From the NCBI GenBank assembly GCA_016868955.1, contig VGFF01000053.1, positions 1-14,285 of the forward strand: DNA of 14,285 bases, in the 5' to 3' direction. Shown piece after piece: positions 6,326-13,822 of this stretch. Positions within the stretch are counted from its first letter, which is position 1. Every line of letters starts with the position of its first letter. A program made the position numbers and the translations under genes. The notes under the pieces are model-generated. The model saw only the letters and a list, made by a program, of their open reading frames with translations. It had not been told where the DNA came from and did not search any database. The DNA comes from Armatimonadota bacterium. GTDB taxonomy: Bacteria; Sysuimicrobiota; Sysuimicrobiia; Sysuimicrobiales; VGFF01.

Positions 6326-7375
6326 CTACGGCACGAGAACGATCTTCCCGAAGTGTTCCCGCGCCTCGAACATCCGGTGCGCCTCGCGGACCTCAGCCAG
6401 GGGCATAACCGTATGGATGATCGGACGGATTCGATTTTGGAACAGTAGGGACATCACGGCATGAAAGTCTCGCAAGTTGCCCATCGGCGCGCCGAGGATC
6501 TGGCGATGCCGCTGGTACACTTCGCGGATATCGAAGTCGGGACGCTCGCCGCCGGATGCGCCGCAGATGACCATTTTGCCCAATCGCCGCAGGCTCCGGA
6601 TCGTCTCCGGCCACGTCACCGCGCCGACAGGATCGGACGCGACGTGGACGCCGAGGCCATCCGTCAGGGCAAGCACCCGTTCCGAGAACTTCGGGTGCGC
6701 CGACCGATCGATTGGGATTGCGCCCGACGCTTCCGCCTTGCGCACTTTTTCGGCGTCACCGACGAGCGCGAAGACCCGCGCGCCGGCGTAGTTGCCGAGG
6801 ACGAGCGCGGCTGTTCCGACACCGCCGGACGCGCCGACAACGAGCAAGTCTTGCCCCGCCTGTAATTGTCCAGCGGTCATCAACCCGCGCCACGCCGTCG
6901 TGTAGCAGGCCGGCAGGACGGCGGCATCCTCGAACGGGACGTGGTCGGGCAGCGCAATCAAGTTCTGCTGGGGGATTGTCGTCAGCTCCGCGAACGCGCC
7001 CGGCCGGTGGTCGCCGAAGATCTTGTAGTCGAAGCACAGGGACTGCTCTCCGGCCAAGCAATAAGCGCAGCGGCCGCAGTAAAGGATCGGGTTGATCCCC
7101 ACGCGATCACCAGGCCGGAATCCTTCGACCCCTTCGCCGACTTCCTCGACAACGCCGGCGCCGTCGCCTCCCGTGATGTAGGGGAACGGACGCGGCTTCC
7201 ACGGAAACGGCGCTTTGCCGCCGGGCGGGCCCGAGCGCGCCCAGATGTCCTTGCTGTTGACGCCGGCCGATTTGATGCGCACGAGGACATCTCCGGGTCC
7301 CGGCTTCGGATCGGGCACGTCTTCGATCTTCAGCGTGTCGATGCCGCCGAATTGCCGGATGAGCAGCGCTTTCAC
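6326..7375 (-). CDS. Zinc-binding medium-chain dehydrogenase/reductase (quinone/alcohol reductase type)
   Basis: A 349-residue NAD(P)H-dependent oxidoreductase of the medium-chain family. The N-terminal GroES-like half begins MKALLIRQFGGIDTLKIEDV. Cys100, Cys103, Cys106 and Cys114 (CGRCAYC...C) form the usual structural zinc site. The cofactor-binding Rossmann half has GASGGVGTAAL (181-191). The first catalytic-zinc cysteine of alcohol dehydrogenases is absent: the sequence there is AGVNSKDIW (37-45), and GGDGAG (69-74) replaces GHE. It therefore probably lacks a catalytic zinc and acts more like a quinone or enoyl reductase; the substrate is unknown. The start is GTG 7375, overlapping the M28 gene's TGA as GTGA, which suggests translational coupling and makes it the last gene of the peptidase cassette. 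Its relation to peptide breakdown is not obvious. Stop TAG. Confidence 0.9.
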   Translation of the reverse strand: MKALLIRQFGGIDTLKIEDVPDPKPGPGDVLVRIKSAGVNSKDIWARSGPPGGKAPFPWKPRPFPYITGGDGAGVVEEVGEGVEGFRPGDRVGINPILYCGRCAYCLAGEQSLCFDYKIFGDHRPGAFAELTTIPQQNLIALPDHVPFEDAAVLPACYTTAWRGLMTAGQLQAGQDLLVVGASGGVGTAALVLGNYAGARVFALVGDAEKVRKAEASGAIPIDRSAHPKFSERVLALTDGLGVHVASDPVGAVTWPETIRSLRRLGKMVICGASGGERPDFDIREVYQRHRQILGAPMGNLRDFHAVMSLLFQNRIRPIIHTVMPLAEVREAHRMFEAREHFGKIVLVP

Positions 7376-9156
7376 GTCCGCGCCTCCCGGGCGATGACGC
7401 GCCGCGCTTCGCGCAACGCGGCGGTGAGCCGGTTACGGCCGCGCACGAGGTGCGTGCGCGTGACACGCGCGGCGTCGCTGTCGGCCGAAAGCGCGCCCAG
7501 CTTCAAACAGGGCTCCAGATCTGGCAGCGGCGGCACGTCTACGGCTGGATCGTGCCAGAACCGTCCCATGCGCGCGTAGTTCACGCCGACCAGCAGCCGC
7601 GACACCGCGTGCTGCACCTCGTTGAACCGATGGACCGCAGGATCGCCGACCGTTTTACCGTCGAGGGATTTGGCGGCCTGATAGAAGCGGCGAAGGTCGT
7701 CCTCGAGACCCCGCGCTTCCGCGCGCGGTCTCGACAAGTCGAATTGTCCGCCCGCCGCCTGCTGGTACTTTTCGAGTGTCGCGCCGATGTCGGCGGCGGT
7801 CATCGCGAGGTCGAGCGCGTACAACGGCGCGTTCGCTGTTCGGAATGCCGCGACGGCGTACAGCTTGATGTCACGCAGCAGGTTGCCGCGGTCGGCGATC
7901 TCGATCGTGTCGGCCTCGGTGTGCCATTCGATGTTCATGCCGCAGCCGCCGACCGCGTAGAGGCCGCGGGCGCGGATCTCCTGCTTCGGAATGTTCGACG
8001 ACAGCATGAAGAACGTGGGCACGCCGATGTTGCTGAACGACTTGTCGCCAGCCCGCAGCGGCCGGCCGCCCTCGGCGTCCTGCCCGGTCACGTCCTTGAT
8101 GAGCGCCTTGGCCAGCGACTCCGCCTCGGCCATCCAGAAGACGTCGTCGAACGCGGACGCGTCGCGGCACCCGGGCGAGTCGCAGTTGATGTGCGCGACG
8201 CAGTTCTCGTCGATGTCGATCGCGTGCGCGTCCGCGTACCACACCGACCCGGCATACCGGCCGTGCGAGTGGCCGGACCACCAGGCGATGCGTACGCTGC
8301 GGCGCAGCTTGTCGCGGTGCTTCCACAACACGCGCGCGCACTCCAGGAGCGTCGCGTCGCCGGTCGCGTTGTCGCCGATGCCTTCATGCCAGGAGTCGAG
8401 GTGGCCATGCATCAATACGAATTTCTCGGGCTCCTCCGTGCCGCGGATGACCGCTTCGAGGACGGGAATCTTGCGCCAGCGCTCCTCGAGGTTCGTGCTG
8501 TAACGGATGCGCACCGGCCCCGTTTGCGCGAGATCGCGCAGCCAAGCGCCGTCGGGCTTGCTGATCGCGATGACGGGGATGCGCGGCTTCCGCGGCAGCG
8601 AATCGAGGTCGGGCGATCCCCAGATCGTCGTGCAGATGCCCTCGTGGATGCGCTCGCCGGGGCTGATGAAGACCGCGCCGGCGGCGCCGGCGTCCTGCAG
8701 GCTCTTCACCTTGCCGGGAGACGGATACCCTTCCGTGAGGACGACCTTGCCGGCGACGTCGGCCGTGACTGCGTCGACCTTTTCGAAGATCGAGATGATG
8801 CTGCCGGCCTGCCCCGTGGAGAGGTAGACGAGATCGCCGTCGATCGGCTTGCCGCCCGTCGACGCGGACATCGCGGGCGTCTTCGCGCGCAACGTCTTCG
8901 CTTGCGGCGCTGTCACCTCGAGCGTGGCGCCGCGCGGCAGGCTGATCAGCACCTCGGGCTCGTGATGCGTGTGCGGTACGCCGAACGCGCGCAGCTGATC
9001 CATGATCGCGCGCGCGGCCACCAACTCTTGCTCGGTGCCGGACTCGCGCACGAGCTTCGAGAAGCGCTCGACGAGCGCCCAGGGCACGTCGAGAGACACG
9101 TCGGCTTGCAGCGCCGCTTCGGCGCCGTCTTTCCATTGAGTGAACCAGGTCGACAA
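7372..9156 (-). CDS. M28-family metallopeptidase with PA domain, apparently cytoplasmic
   Basis: Predicted zinc aminopeptidase or carboxypeptidase of 594 residues. Residues about 100-220 form the protease-associated insert (KVVLTEGYPSPGKVKSLQDA, AGAVFISPG). The catalytic domain from about 235 shows HGHLDSW (His252, Asp254), GDNATGD (Asp262), NCDSPG (Asp326) and WHTEADT (His412), matching M28 metal ligands. Where most M28 enzymes have a Glu-Glu pair, this one reads WWSGHSHGRYAGS (292-304). A Leu/Arg-rich helical C-terminus follows from about 460. The start is TTG 9156, seven bases after AAGGAGG; the same frame extends upstream to 9708 but only as a shadow inside the S9 gene. No signal peptide follows the chosen start, unusual for PA-domain peptidases, and consistent with processing of imported peptides. 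It lies 71 nt after the S9 stop and is coupled to the reductase gene through a GTGA overlap. Confidence 0.9.
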   Translation of the reverse strand: MSTWFTQWKDGAEAALQADVSLDVPWALVERFSKLVRESGTEQELVAARAIMDQLRAFGVPHTHHEPEVLISLPRGATLEVTAPQAKTLRAKTPAMSASTGGKPIDGDLVYLSTGQAGSIISIFEKVDAVTADVAGKVVLTEGYPSPGKVKSLQDAGAAGAVFISPGERIHEGICTTIWGSPDLDSLPRKPRIPVIAISKPDGAWLRDLAQTGPVRIRYSTNLEERWRKIPVLEAVIRGTEEPEKFVLMHGHLDSWHEGIGDNATGDATLLECARVLWKHRDKLRRSVRIAWWSGHSHGRYAGSVWYADAHAIDIDENCVAHINCDSPGCRDASAFDDVFWMAEAESLAKALIKDVTGQDAEGGRPLRAGDKSFSNIGVPTFFMLSSNIPKQEIRARGLYAVGGCGMNIEWHTEADTIEIADRGNLLRDIKLYAVAAFRTANAPLYALDLAMTAADIGATLEKYQQAAGGQFDLSRPRAEARGLEDDLRRFYQAAKSLDGKTVGDPAVHRFNEVQHAVSRLLVGVNYARMGRFWHDPAVDVPPLPDLEPCLKLGALSADSDAARVTRTHLVRGRNRLTAALREARRVIAREART

Positions 9157-9163
9157 ATGGATT

Positions 9164-9170
9164 CCTCCTT
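9164..9170 (-). promoter_or_regulatory. Ribosome binding site deciding the M28 peptidase start
   Basis: AAGGAGG is followed by AATCCAT and TTG 9156-9154. This strong site fixes the start 184 codons inside the longer open frame. Confidence 0.8.
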
Positions 9171-9195
9171 CGGTGGGGTGATCCGTGGCTGTCTC

Positions 9196-9229
9196 GAGCG
9201 GAGCGCTATCGGTGTCGTCGCTTCCGCTC
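9196..9229. other. Stem-loop at the S9 peptidase stop codon
   Basis: On the minus strand GAGCGGAAGCG pairs with CGCTCCGCTC, giving a 10-bp stem with a single bulged A and a 13-base loop. The S9 TGA overlaps the first arm. No T-run follows, so an RNA-stability or processing element between S9 and M28 is more likely than a terminator. Confidence 0.4.
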
Positions 9230-10555
9230 AGCGCGGTCGGAGGTAGCGCTCGAACCAGTCTACAATGCGGTCCAGCCGTTCGATGCGATTCTGCGGCGTG
9301 CCGGTGCGCGACATGTGGTGCGGCTCGCTCAAGAACAAGATCCACTCGACGGGCTTCTTCAGCGCCTTCAGCGCCTTGAACATCTGCTCCGCCTCGGACA
9401 CGTCGCACAGCGCATCCTCGGACCCGTGCAGGATCAACAGCGGCGTCTCGCAGCGGTCCGCGTAGTTGATCGGCGACTGCTGCATGTAGAATTCCGGGTG
9501 AGTCCACGGCGGTCCGGGCGTTTCCCAGTTCGAGTGCAGGTAGCCCATCTGACTGTTGCCCCACGCGCTGTGGCGGTTGCTTGTCCCGCGATCGTAAACG
9601 GCCGCCGCGAACCGCGTCGTGTGCGTCACGACCCAATTCACCGCCCAACCACCGTAGCTCTCGCCCGTGATGCTTAATCGACCGGAATCGATGAACGGCC
9701 GCTCGCACGCGGCGTCGACGACGGCGAGGAAGTCCTGATAGTCGATCTCACCGCGGCGCTGCTTGATGTCAACCGTGAGCCGCGCCCCGTATCCTTTGCT
9801 GCCGTGCGGGTTCGTATAGAGGACGGCGCAGCCGGAGGCCGCGAGCAATTGGAACTCGAGCGTGAACGAATTTCCCCACGCCACGTAGGGGCCGCCGTGG
9901 ATGTTGAGGACGAGCGGGACCTTGCGGCCAGCAGCGAAGTCGGGCGGCTTCATGAGGAAGCCGTGGATCGGCTCGTGGTCAGCAAGGTTCACCTCGGACA
10001 GCCAGCGCGCGTTCAACGCGGTGATCGGGCACTCCGTCGCCCGCGGCGCCCCGGGGGCCGACTCGTCGACGATCGCGGTGAACACTTCGCCCGGCCGCCG
10101 CGGGTCGCTGGCGGCGATCGCCAGGCGGCCTCGCCCGTCTCCGGACAACGAGTAGATGCGCCGGGCGCCCTCGAGAATCCGCGTCACGTTGAACGCGCGG
10201 CCGGTCGCGTTCGCGGCCTCGGTGAATCCGTGCGAGACGGGCCGCCCCCGCTTGAAGGCGGCTTCTCCCGGCACGTCCACGCGAAAGACATGCGTGCTGC
10301 CGTGGTCCGTGACGATGAAGCAAGCGTGTCGCCCGTCGGCGGCCCACAGCGGCGGTGCCACGTTGTGACCATACGCCGTGTGCATGTCGTCGATGATCCA
10401 ATCACCGAGCGCGCGGTCGAAGTCGAACGTTAAGTTCGCGAGCTGCCGCGTCCGCGGCTCCGACAGCCACAAGCCGACGTTCGTCGCGCGGTCCTCGCAG
10501 CTGTCGCTGGCATAGAACGCGACGAAGCGACCGTCGGGGGACCAGCTCGGTGCCG
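9228..10555 (-). pseudogene. S9-family (prolyl oligopeptidase/acylaminoacyl peptidase) fragment lacking its N-terminus
   Basis: About 440 C-terminal residues of an S9 serine peptidase. The first clear residues, APSWSPDGRFVAF (from about 10553), are a beta-propeller blade of the TolB/S9 type; another blade includes PPLWAADGRHACFI. The alpha/beta-hydrolase domain is complete: LNIHGGP forms the oxyanion region, GESYGGW carries the nucleophile Ser (about 9657-9659), HGSEDALCD carries the Asp (about 9414-9416) and SEPHHMSRTG carries the His (about 9313-9318). It ends WFERYLRPR with TGA. Members are usually 600-700 residues, so roughly 200 residues of propeller are missing. No in-frame start with a ribosome site is visible; the only nearby start, TTG 10613, lies inside the M20 fragment. 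As written it is probably not translated, unless by reinitiation. Confidence 0.75.
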
Positions 10556-10773
10556 CCGCCCGGCGTCGTGCCAACGACGACTGGATAAGAGCGGACGTCC
10601 TCGAGCGTCCCAACCTCCAGACCGATCGACGCCATGTGCGCCGCGAGGAAATCGGCGATGTCGCCGTGCTGAACCAGCTCGTTGTCGATGTATTGGCTGG
10701 GGATGCGGATGAGCCCCCGCGCGAGCGCGACGACCTCTTCGGTGATCACCGTGCCGGGCGGGACAGCGGTCAT
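10402..10773 (-). pseudogene. M20-family peptidase N-terminal fragment running out of frame into S9 sequence
   Basis: A start is clear: ATG 10773 preceded by AAGGGGGAG (10778-10786). The first 74 residues, including EEVVALARGLIRIPSQYID, HGDIADFLAAHMASIGLEVG and RSYPVVVGT, are the N-terminal helix-strand region of an M20 (ArgE/DapE/CPG2-type) zinc peptidase. At about 10552 homology stops and the frame continues for about 50 meaningless residues (PRRSLRRVLCQRQLRG) because the DNA is now S9 sequence in another frame. None of the M20 metal ligands, which begin near residue 80, remains. The fragment follows the CapA gene by 62 nt in the same transcription direction. A deletion joining two adjacent peptidase genes, or an assembly mis-join, would produce this. 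Confidence 0.72.
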
Positions 10774-10835
10774 GAAGCTCCCCCTTATGGTGTGAAACGC
10801 TGTGCGATGACCTCGGGATGAACCCTGCCGAGCGA

Positions 10836-11924
10836 CTACGAGATCCGAACCTTCGCCCGCCCATCTCTCACTTCAACCCGCGTGCCGAGCGCATCGCAGT
10901 GCGCCGCGAAACGGCGGAGAATCGCCGCGGCTCGCGCGCCGGACGCGACCTGCGACTCGCCGCGGTCGTCGAACGCGCACGGGACGAGCTCGATCGACCA
11001 CAGCGTCCGCCCAGAGTCGTCGAACCGCAGTTGGAAAACCGCCGATTCGTGCAGCTCCGGCAGGCTGAGGAACTCCCAGCGATAGGGCGGCAGCGGTCGC
11101 ATGATCGGCATCTTCGCGCCGGGCGCCATGACGTGGAAGACGTAGTTTCCGAGGCTGTAGAGGATCGGCTTGCCGCGATAGATCTCGACGCCGTGCAGCG
11201 TGTGCGGGTGGTGACCGAGAATGACGTCGGCGCCGGCGTCGATAAGCGCGTGCGCCATCGGCGGCTGGTAGTCGGCGAGCGTGCCCTGGAACGGCGCCGC
11301 CCAGCCCGGCGGCACGCCCCAGTGCACGGAAACGACGACGACGTCCGCGGACCGCTTCGCCTCTCGGATGCGGTCGGCGGCGTACCGGAGGTCCGGTTCG
11401 AACGGCGTGGTGCGGACGTAGGGTGACGTGCCCGGCTGTTCTTCCAGCGTCGCGTCCGCGACGTAGCTCGCCTCGACGCGCAGCGGCGCCGTGCCGGGCC
11501 GCTGTGGAGACGCCGCGGCGCCGGGCGGCAACGTGCAGTTGAATCCGCCGAACGCCACGCGCACGTCGCCGGCGCCCAGGACGCGGAACCCCGCGGCGGT
11601 CTCGAGCGTTTCGCCGACGCCGACGCAGCCGACACCCGACGCCTCGACGTGGGTCACGGTGTCGAGGAGCGCCGGAATGCCGTAGTCGAGCGCGTGATTG
11701 TTCGCGAACGTCACGACGTCCAAGCCGATCTTAGCCAGCTCGCCGGCGAGTACGGGATCGGCGCGGAACGCGATCGGCTTGTCCGCTGGATGCCCTCGGG
11801 CCGAGAGCGGCACCTCGAGGTTCGCGAACGCGAGCGTTGCTTCGCGGAGCAGATCGTGACAGCCGCTTGCACCGAGCGGATGGGTGAGCATGATGTCGCC
11901 GACGGCGGCGAGCGTCCACTGCAT
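10836..11924 (-). CDS. CapA/PgsA-family metallophosphatase-fold protein, cytosolic form
   Basis: The 362-residue protein has the CapA-family (calcineurin-like) pattern: AAVGDIML with Asp10, FANLEVPLS with Glu37, FANNHALDYG with Asn75-Asn76-His77, VSVHWG with His201, and GHHPHTLHGVEIY (237-249), then YSLGNYVF. PgsA/CapA proteins take part in poly-gamma-glutamate synthesis or release and are normally membrane anchored; this one begins MQWTLAAVGD with no anchor or signal peptide, so it should be cytosolic. Lying between a peptide transporter and peptidases, it may act as a hydrolase on an imported peptide or gamma-glutamyl compound; this is inference. ATG 11924 has GAGGGA (11929-11934) four bases upstream. 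The gene follows DppC by 18 nt and ends in TAG. Confidence 0.9.
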   Translation of the reverse strand: MQWTLAAVGDIMLTHPLGASGCHDLLREATLAFANLEVPLSARGHPADKPIAFRADPVLAGELAKIGLDVVTFANNHALDYGIPALLDTVTHVEASGVGCVGVGETLETAAGFRVLGAGDVRVAFGGFNCTLPPGAAASPQRPGTAPLRVEASYVADATLEEQPGTSPYVRTTPFEPDLRYAADRIREAKRSADVVVVSVHWGVPPGWAAPFQGTLADYQPPMAHALIDAGADVILGHHPHTLHGVEIYRGKPILYSLGNYVFHVMAPGAKMPIMRPLPPYRWEFLSLPELHESAVFQLRFDDSGRTLWSIELVPCAFDDRGESQVASGARAAAILRRFAAHCDALGTRVEVRDGRAKVRIS

Positions 11925-11942
11925 CGTTTCCCTCGTCGCGGG

Positions 11943-12836
11943 CTAGACGTTGCGCAACGACGGGTCGAGCGCGTCGCGCAGTCCGTCGCCCATGAAGTTG
12001 TAGCTCAGGACGGTCAAGAGAATGAGAACGCCCGGGTAGATCGCCAGCCGCGGCTGCGACCAGATGTACTGCTGCGCATTCTGCAGCATGTTCCCCCAGG
12101 ACGGCGTCGGCGGGCGGATGCCTACGCCTAGGTAGCTGAGCGCCGATTCGGTCAGGATCGCGTAGGCGACCCCGAGCGTCGCGGTGACGATGATCGCCGG
12201 CGCGACCTGCGGCAGGAGGTGGCGCCGCATGATCCGCCCGTCGGAAGCGCCGAGCGCGCGCGCGGCGTCGACGAACTCCGCCACGCGCCACCGCAGGGTT
12301 TCCCCGCGGACGATGCGCGCGACCTGCATCCACGACGTCAATCCGATCGCGGCCATTACGACGAACGGACCGCCGCCGAAGACGGCGACGATGGCGAGGA
12401 TGAGAAATAGCGTCGGCAACGCCATCATCGCGTCCGTGGCCCGCATCAGCCAGGCGTCGGCGAAGCCGCCGAAGTAGCCGGCGAGCGCGCCAATGATCGT
12501 TCCCGTGGAGATCGCGAGCGCCATCGACAGCAAGCCGACGACGAGCGAGACTCGGGCGCCGTCGATCAGCCGGCTGAGTACGTCGCGTCCGACCTCGTCG
12601 GTGCCGAGCGGGTGAGCGCCGCCTGGGGCGGCCAGAGTGCTGCCGGGGTCGGTAAGGAACGGATCGAATCCGGGCAGCGCCGGCACGAGGAACGCAAAGA
12701 CGTGCACGAGAGCCAAGAATAGAAGGCTGGCGACCGCCGGGCGATTGCGGCGGAGCCGCCGCGCGGCGAGCGTCGCGAAGCGCGGCGCCTTGCCGTCCCG
12801 CCCGCGGACGGCGGCGTTCCCGAGGGCCTCAGTCAT
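11943..12836 (-). CDS. Oligopeptide/dipeptide ABC transporter permease, DppC/OppC type
   Basis: Inner-membrane permease of 297 residues that pairs with the DppB-like protein to form the peptide channel. It has an OppC-type N-terminal helix (about 33-55, VASLLFLALVHVFAFLV), the periplasmic segment with HPLGTDEVGRDVLSRLIDGA (75-94), and further transmembrane helices from about 96. The cytoplasmic EAA loop, FVDAARALGASDGRIMRRHL (188-207), contacts the ATPase. The end (GDGLRDALDPSLRNV) is typical of OppC/DppC. The ATG start at 12836 overlaps the DppB gene's end by 8 nt and has no clear ribosome site, pointing to translational coupling; the longer frame to 12992 lies inside DppB. Stop TAG. The exact transported substrate cannot be read from the permease. 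Confidence 0.93.
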   Translation of the reverse strand: MTEALGNAAVRGRDGKAPRFATLAARRLRRNRPAVASLLFLALVHVFAFLVPALPGFDPFLTDPGSTLAAPGGAHPLGTDEVGRDVLSRLIDGARVSLVVGLLSMALAISTGTIIGALAGYFGGFADAWLMRATDAMMALPTLFLILAIVAVFGGGPFVVMAAIGLTSWMQVARIVRGETLRWRVAEFVDAARALGASDGRIMRRHLLPQVAPAIIVTATLGVAYAILTESALSYLGVGIRPPTPSWGNMLQNAQQYIWSQPRLAIYPGVLILLTVLSYNFMGDGLRDALDPSLRNV

Positions 12837-13776
12837 GGCGAATCCGTGGGTCGAGCCAGCCGTACGCCAGGTCGACGATGAGATTCGTCGCGACGACGAC
12901 GCCGGCGATGACGACGGTGATGCCGAGCACCATGGGAAAGTCGCGCCCGATCGCCGAGGCGACCGCCAACTGCCCCATGCCGGGCCAACCAAAGATCTGC
13001 TCCGTGATCACCGCGCCGCCGATCACGCGCGGCAGCAGCAACCCCGTTACCGTGACCACCGGGATCAAGGCGTTGCGCAGCGCGTGATGGTAAACGACGC
13101 GCGACGTCGCCAGCCCCTTGGCGCGCGCCGTGCGCACGTAGTCGCGGGACAGCACCTCGAGCATCGACGAGCGCGCGTAGCGTACGAGCTGCGGCAGCAG
13201 GCCCGTCGCGAGCACGAGCACGGGCATGATCATGTGCACGATCCGATTCGACAGCGTGTCCGCGGCGCCGACGGTGAACATGCCAGAGCTCGGCAGCCAC
13301 CGCAGCTGCACCGAGAACACTATGGTCAGGACGATGCCGAACCAGAACGACGGGATGCTGACGCCGATGAAGCTGAGAAACGTCGTGACGTGATCGCCGG
13401 TAGCGCCGCGGTGCGTCGCGGAGTAGATGCCCGCGGGCAGGGCGAGAACGACGGAGATGAGCAACGCGGCCCCGCCGAGCAGCAGAGTCACGGGCAGGCG
13501 CTCGCCGAGCACGGCGAGGACGGGACGGCCGTCGTTGAACGACCGCCCGAAGTCGCCACGGAGCAGATTCCACATCCACTTTCCGAATTGGACGTGCAGT
13601 GGCTGGTCGAGACCCAGCCGCGCGCGGTGCGCCGCGATCTGATCCGGCGTCGTCTCCATCGTCGTCATGATCGCCGGGCCGCCGGGCGCGGCGTGCACGA
13701 GCAGGAACGTAAAGATCGCCACGGCGAGCAATACACCGACCGCGTGGATCAAACGCCGCGCGACGAACTGGAGCAT
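12829..13776 (-). CDS. Oligopeptide/dipeptide ABC transporter permease, DppB/OppB type
   Basis: Inner-membrane permease of 315 residues, the usual length. The N-terminus MLQFVARRLIHAVGVLLAVA is the conserved first helix of OppB/DppB, followed by HAAPGGPA (the family P-G-D/G-P-x motif), LGLDQPLHVQFGKW and GDFGRSF. The EAA loop is YVRTARAKGLATSRVVYHHA, then LRNALIPVVTVTG and FGWPGMGQL near the end. The start is ATG 13776; no ribosome site is evident and the upstream sequence is a GC-rich hairpin, so initiation may depend on translation of the preceding binding-protein gene. It ends in TGA, overlapping the DppC start by 8 nt. No ATPase partner (DppD/DppF) is in the window. Confidence 0.94.
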   Translation of the reverse strand: MLQFVARRLIHAVGVLLAVAIFTFLLVHAAPGGPAIMTTMETTPDQIAAHRARLGLDQPLHVQFGKWMWNLLRGDFGRSFNDGRPVLAVLGERLPVTLLLGGAALLISVVLALPAGIYSATHRGATGDHVTTFLSFIGVSIPSFWFGIVLTIVFSVQLRWLPSSGMFTVGAADTLSNRIVHMIMPVLVLATGLLPQLVRYARSSMLEVLSRDYVRTARAKGLATSRVVYHHALRNALIPVVTVTGLLLPRVIGGAVITEQIFGWPGMGQLAVASAIGRDFPMVLGITVVIAGVVVATNLIVDLAYGWLDPRIRHD

Positions 13777-13792
13777 CGACGACGACGGGGCG

Positions 13793-13815
13793 GGCCCGGC
13801 CGCCGCAGCCGGGCC
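13793..13815. other. Stem-loop between the binding-protein and permease genes
   Basis: GGCCCGGC, a 7-base loop and GCCGGGCC form a perfect 8-bp stem in the 46-nt gap. No T-run follows. Hairpins here in other binding-protein transporters protect the upstream message so that binding protein is made in excess over permease; that role is inferred from position. Confidence 0.5.
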
Positions 13816-13822
13816 TACTCTC

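Noticed and set aside
7450..9246. 598-residue forward frame opposite the M28 gene
   Set aside because: Arg/Val/Glu-rich shadow typical of GC-rich antisense frames, with no family motifs; the opposite strand encodes a clear M28 peptidase.
9157..9708. N-terminal extension of the M28 gene to 9708
   Set aside because: This part overlaps the S9 catalytic domain, looks like Arg-rich shadow sequence, and the strong ribosome site is at TTG 9156.
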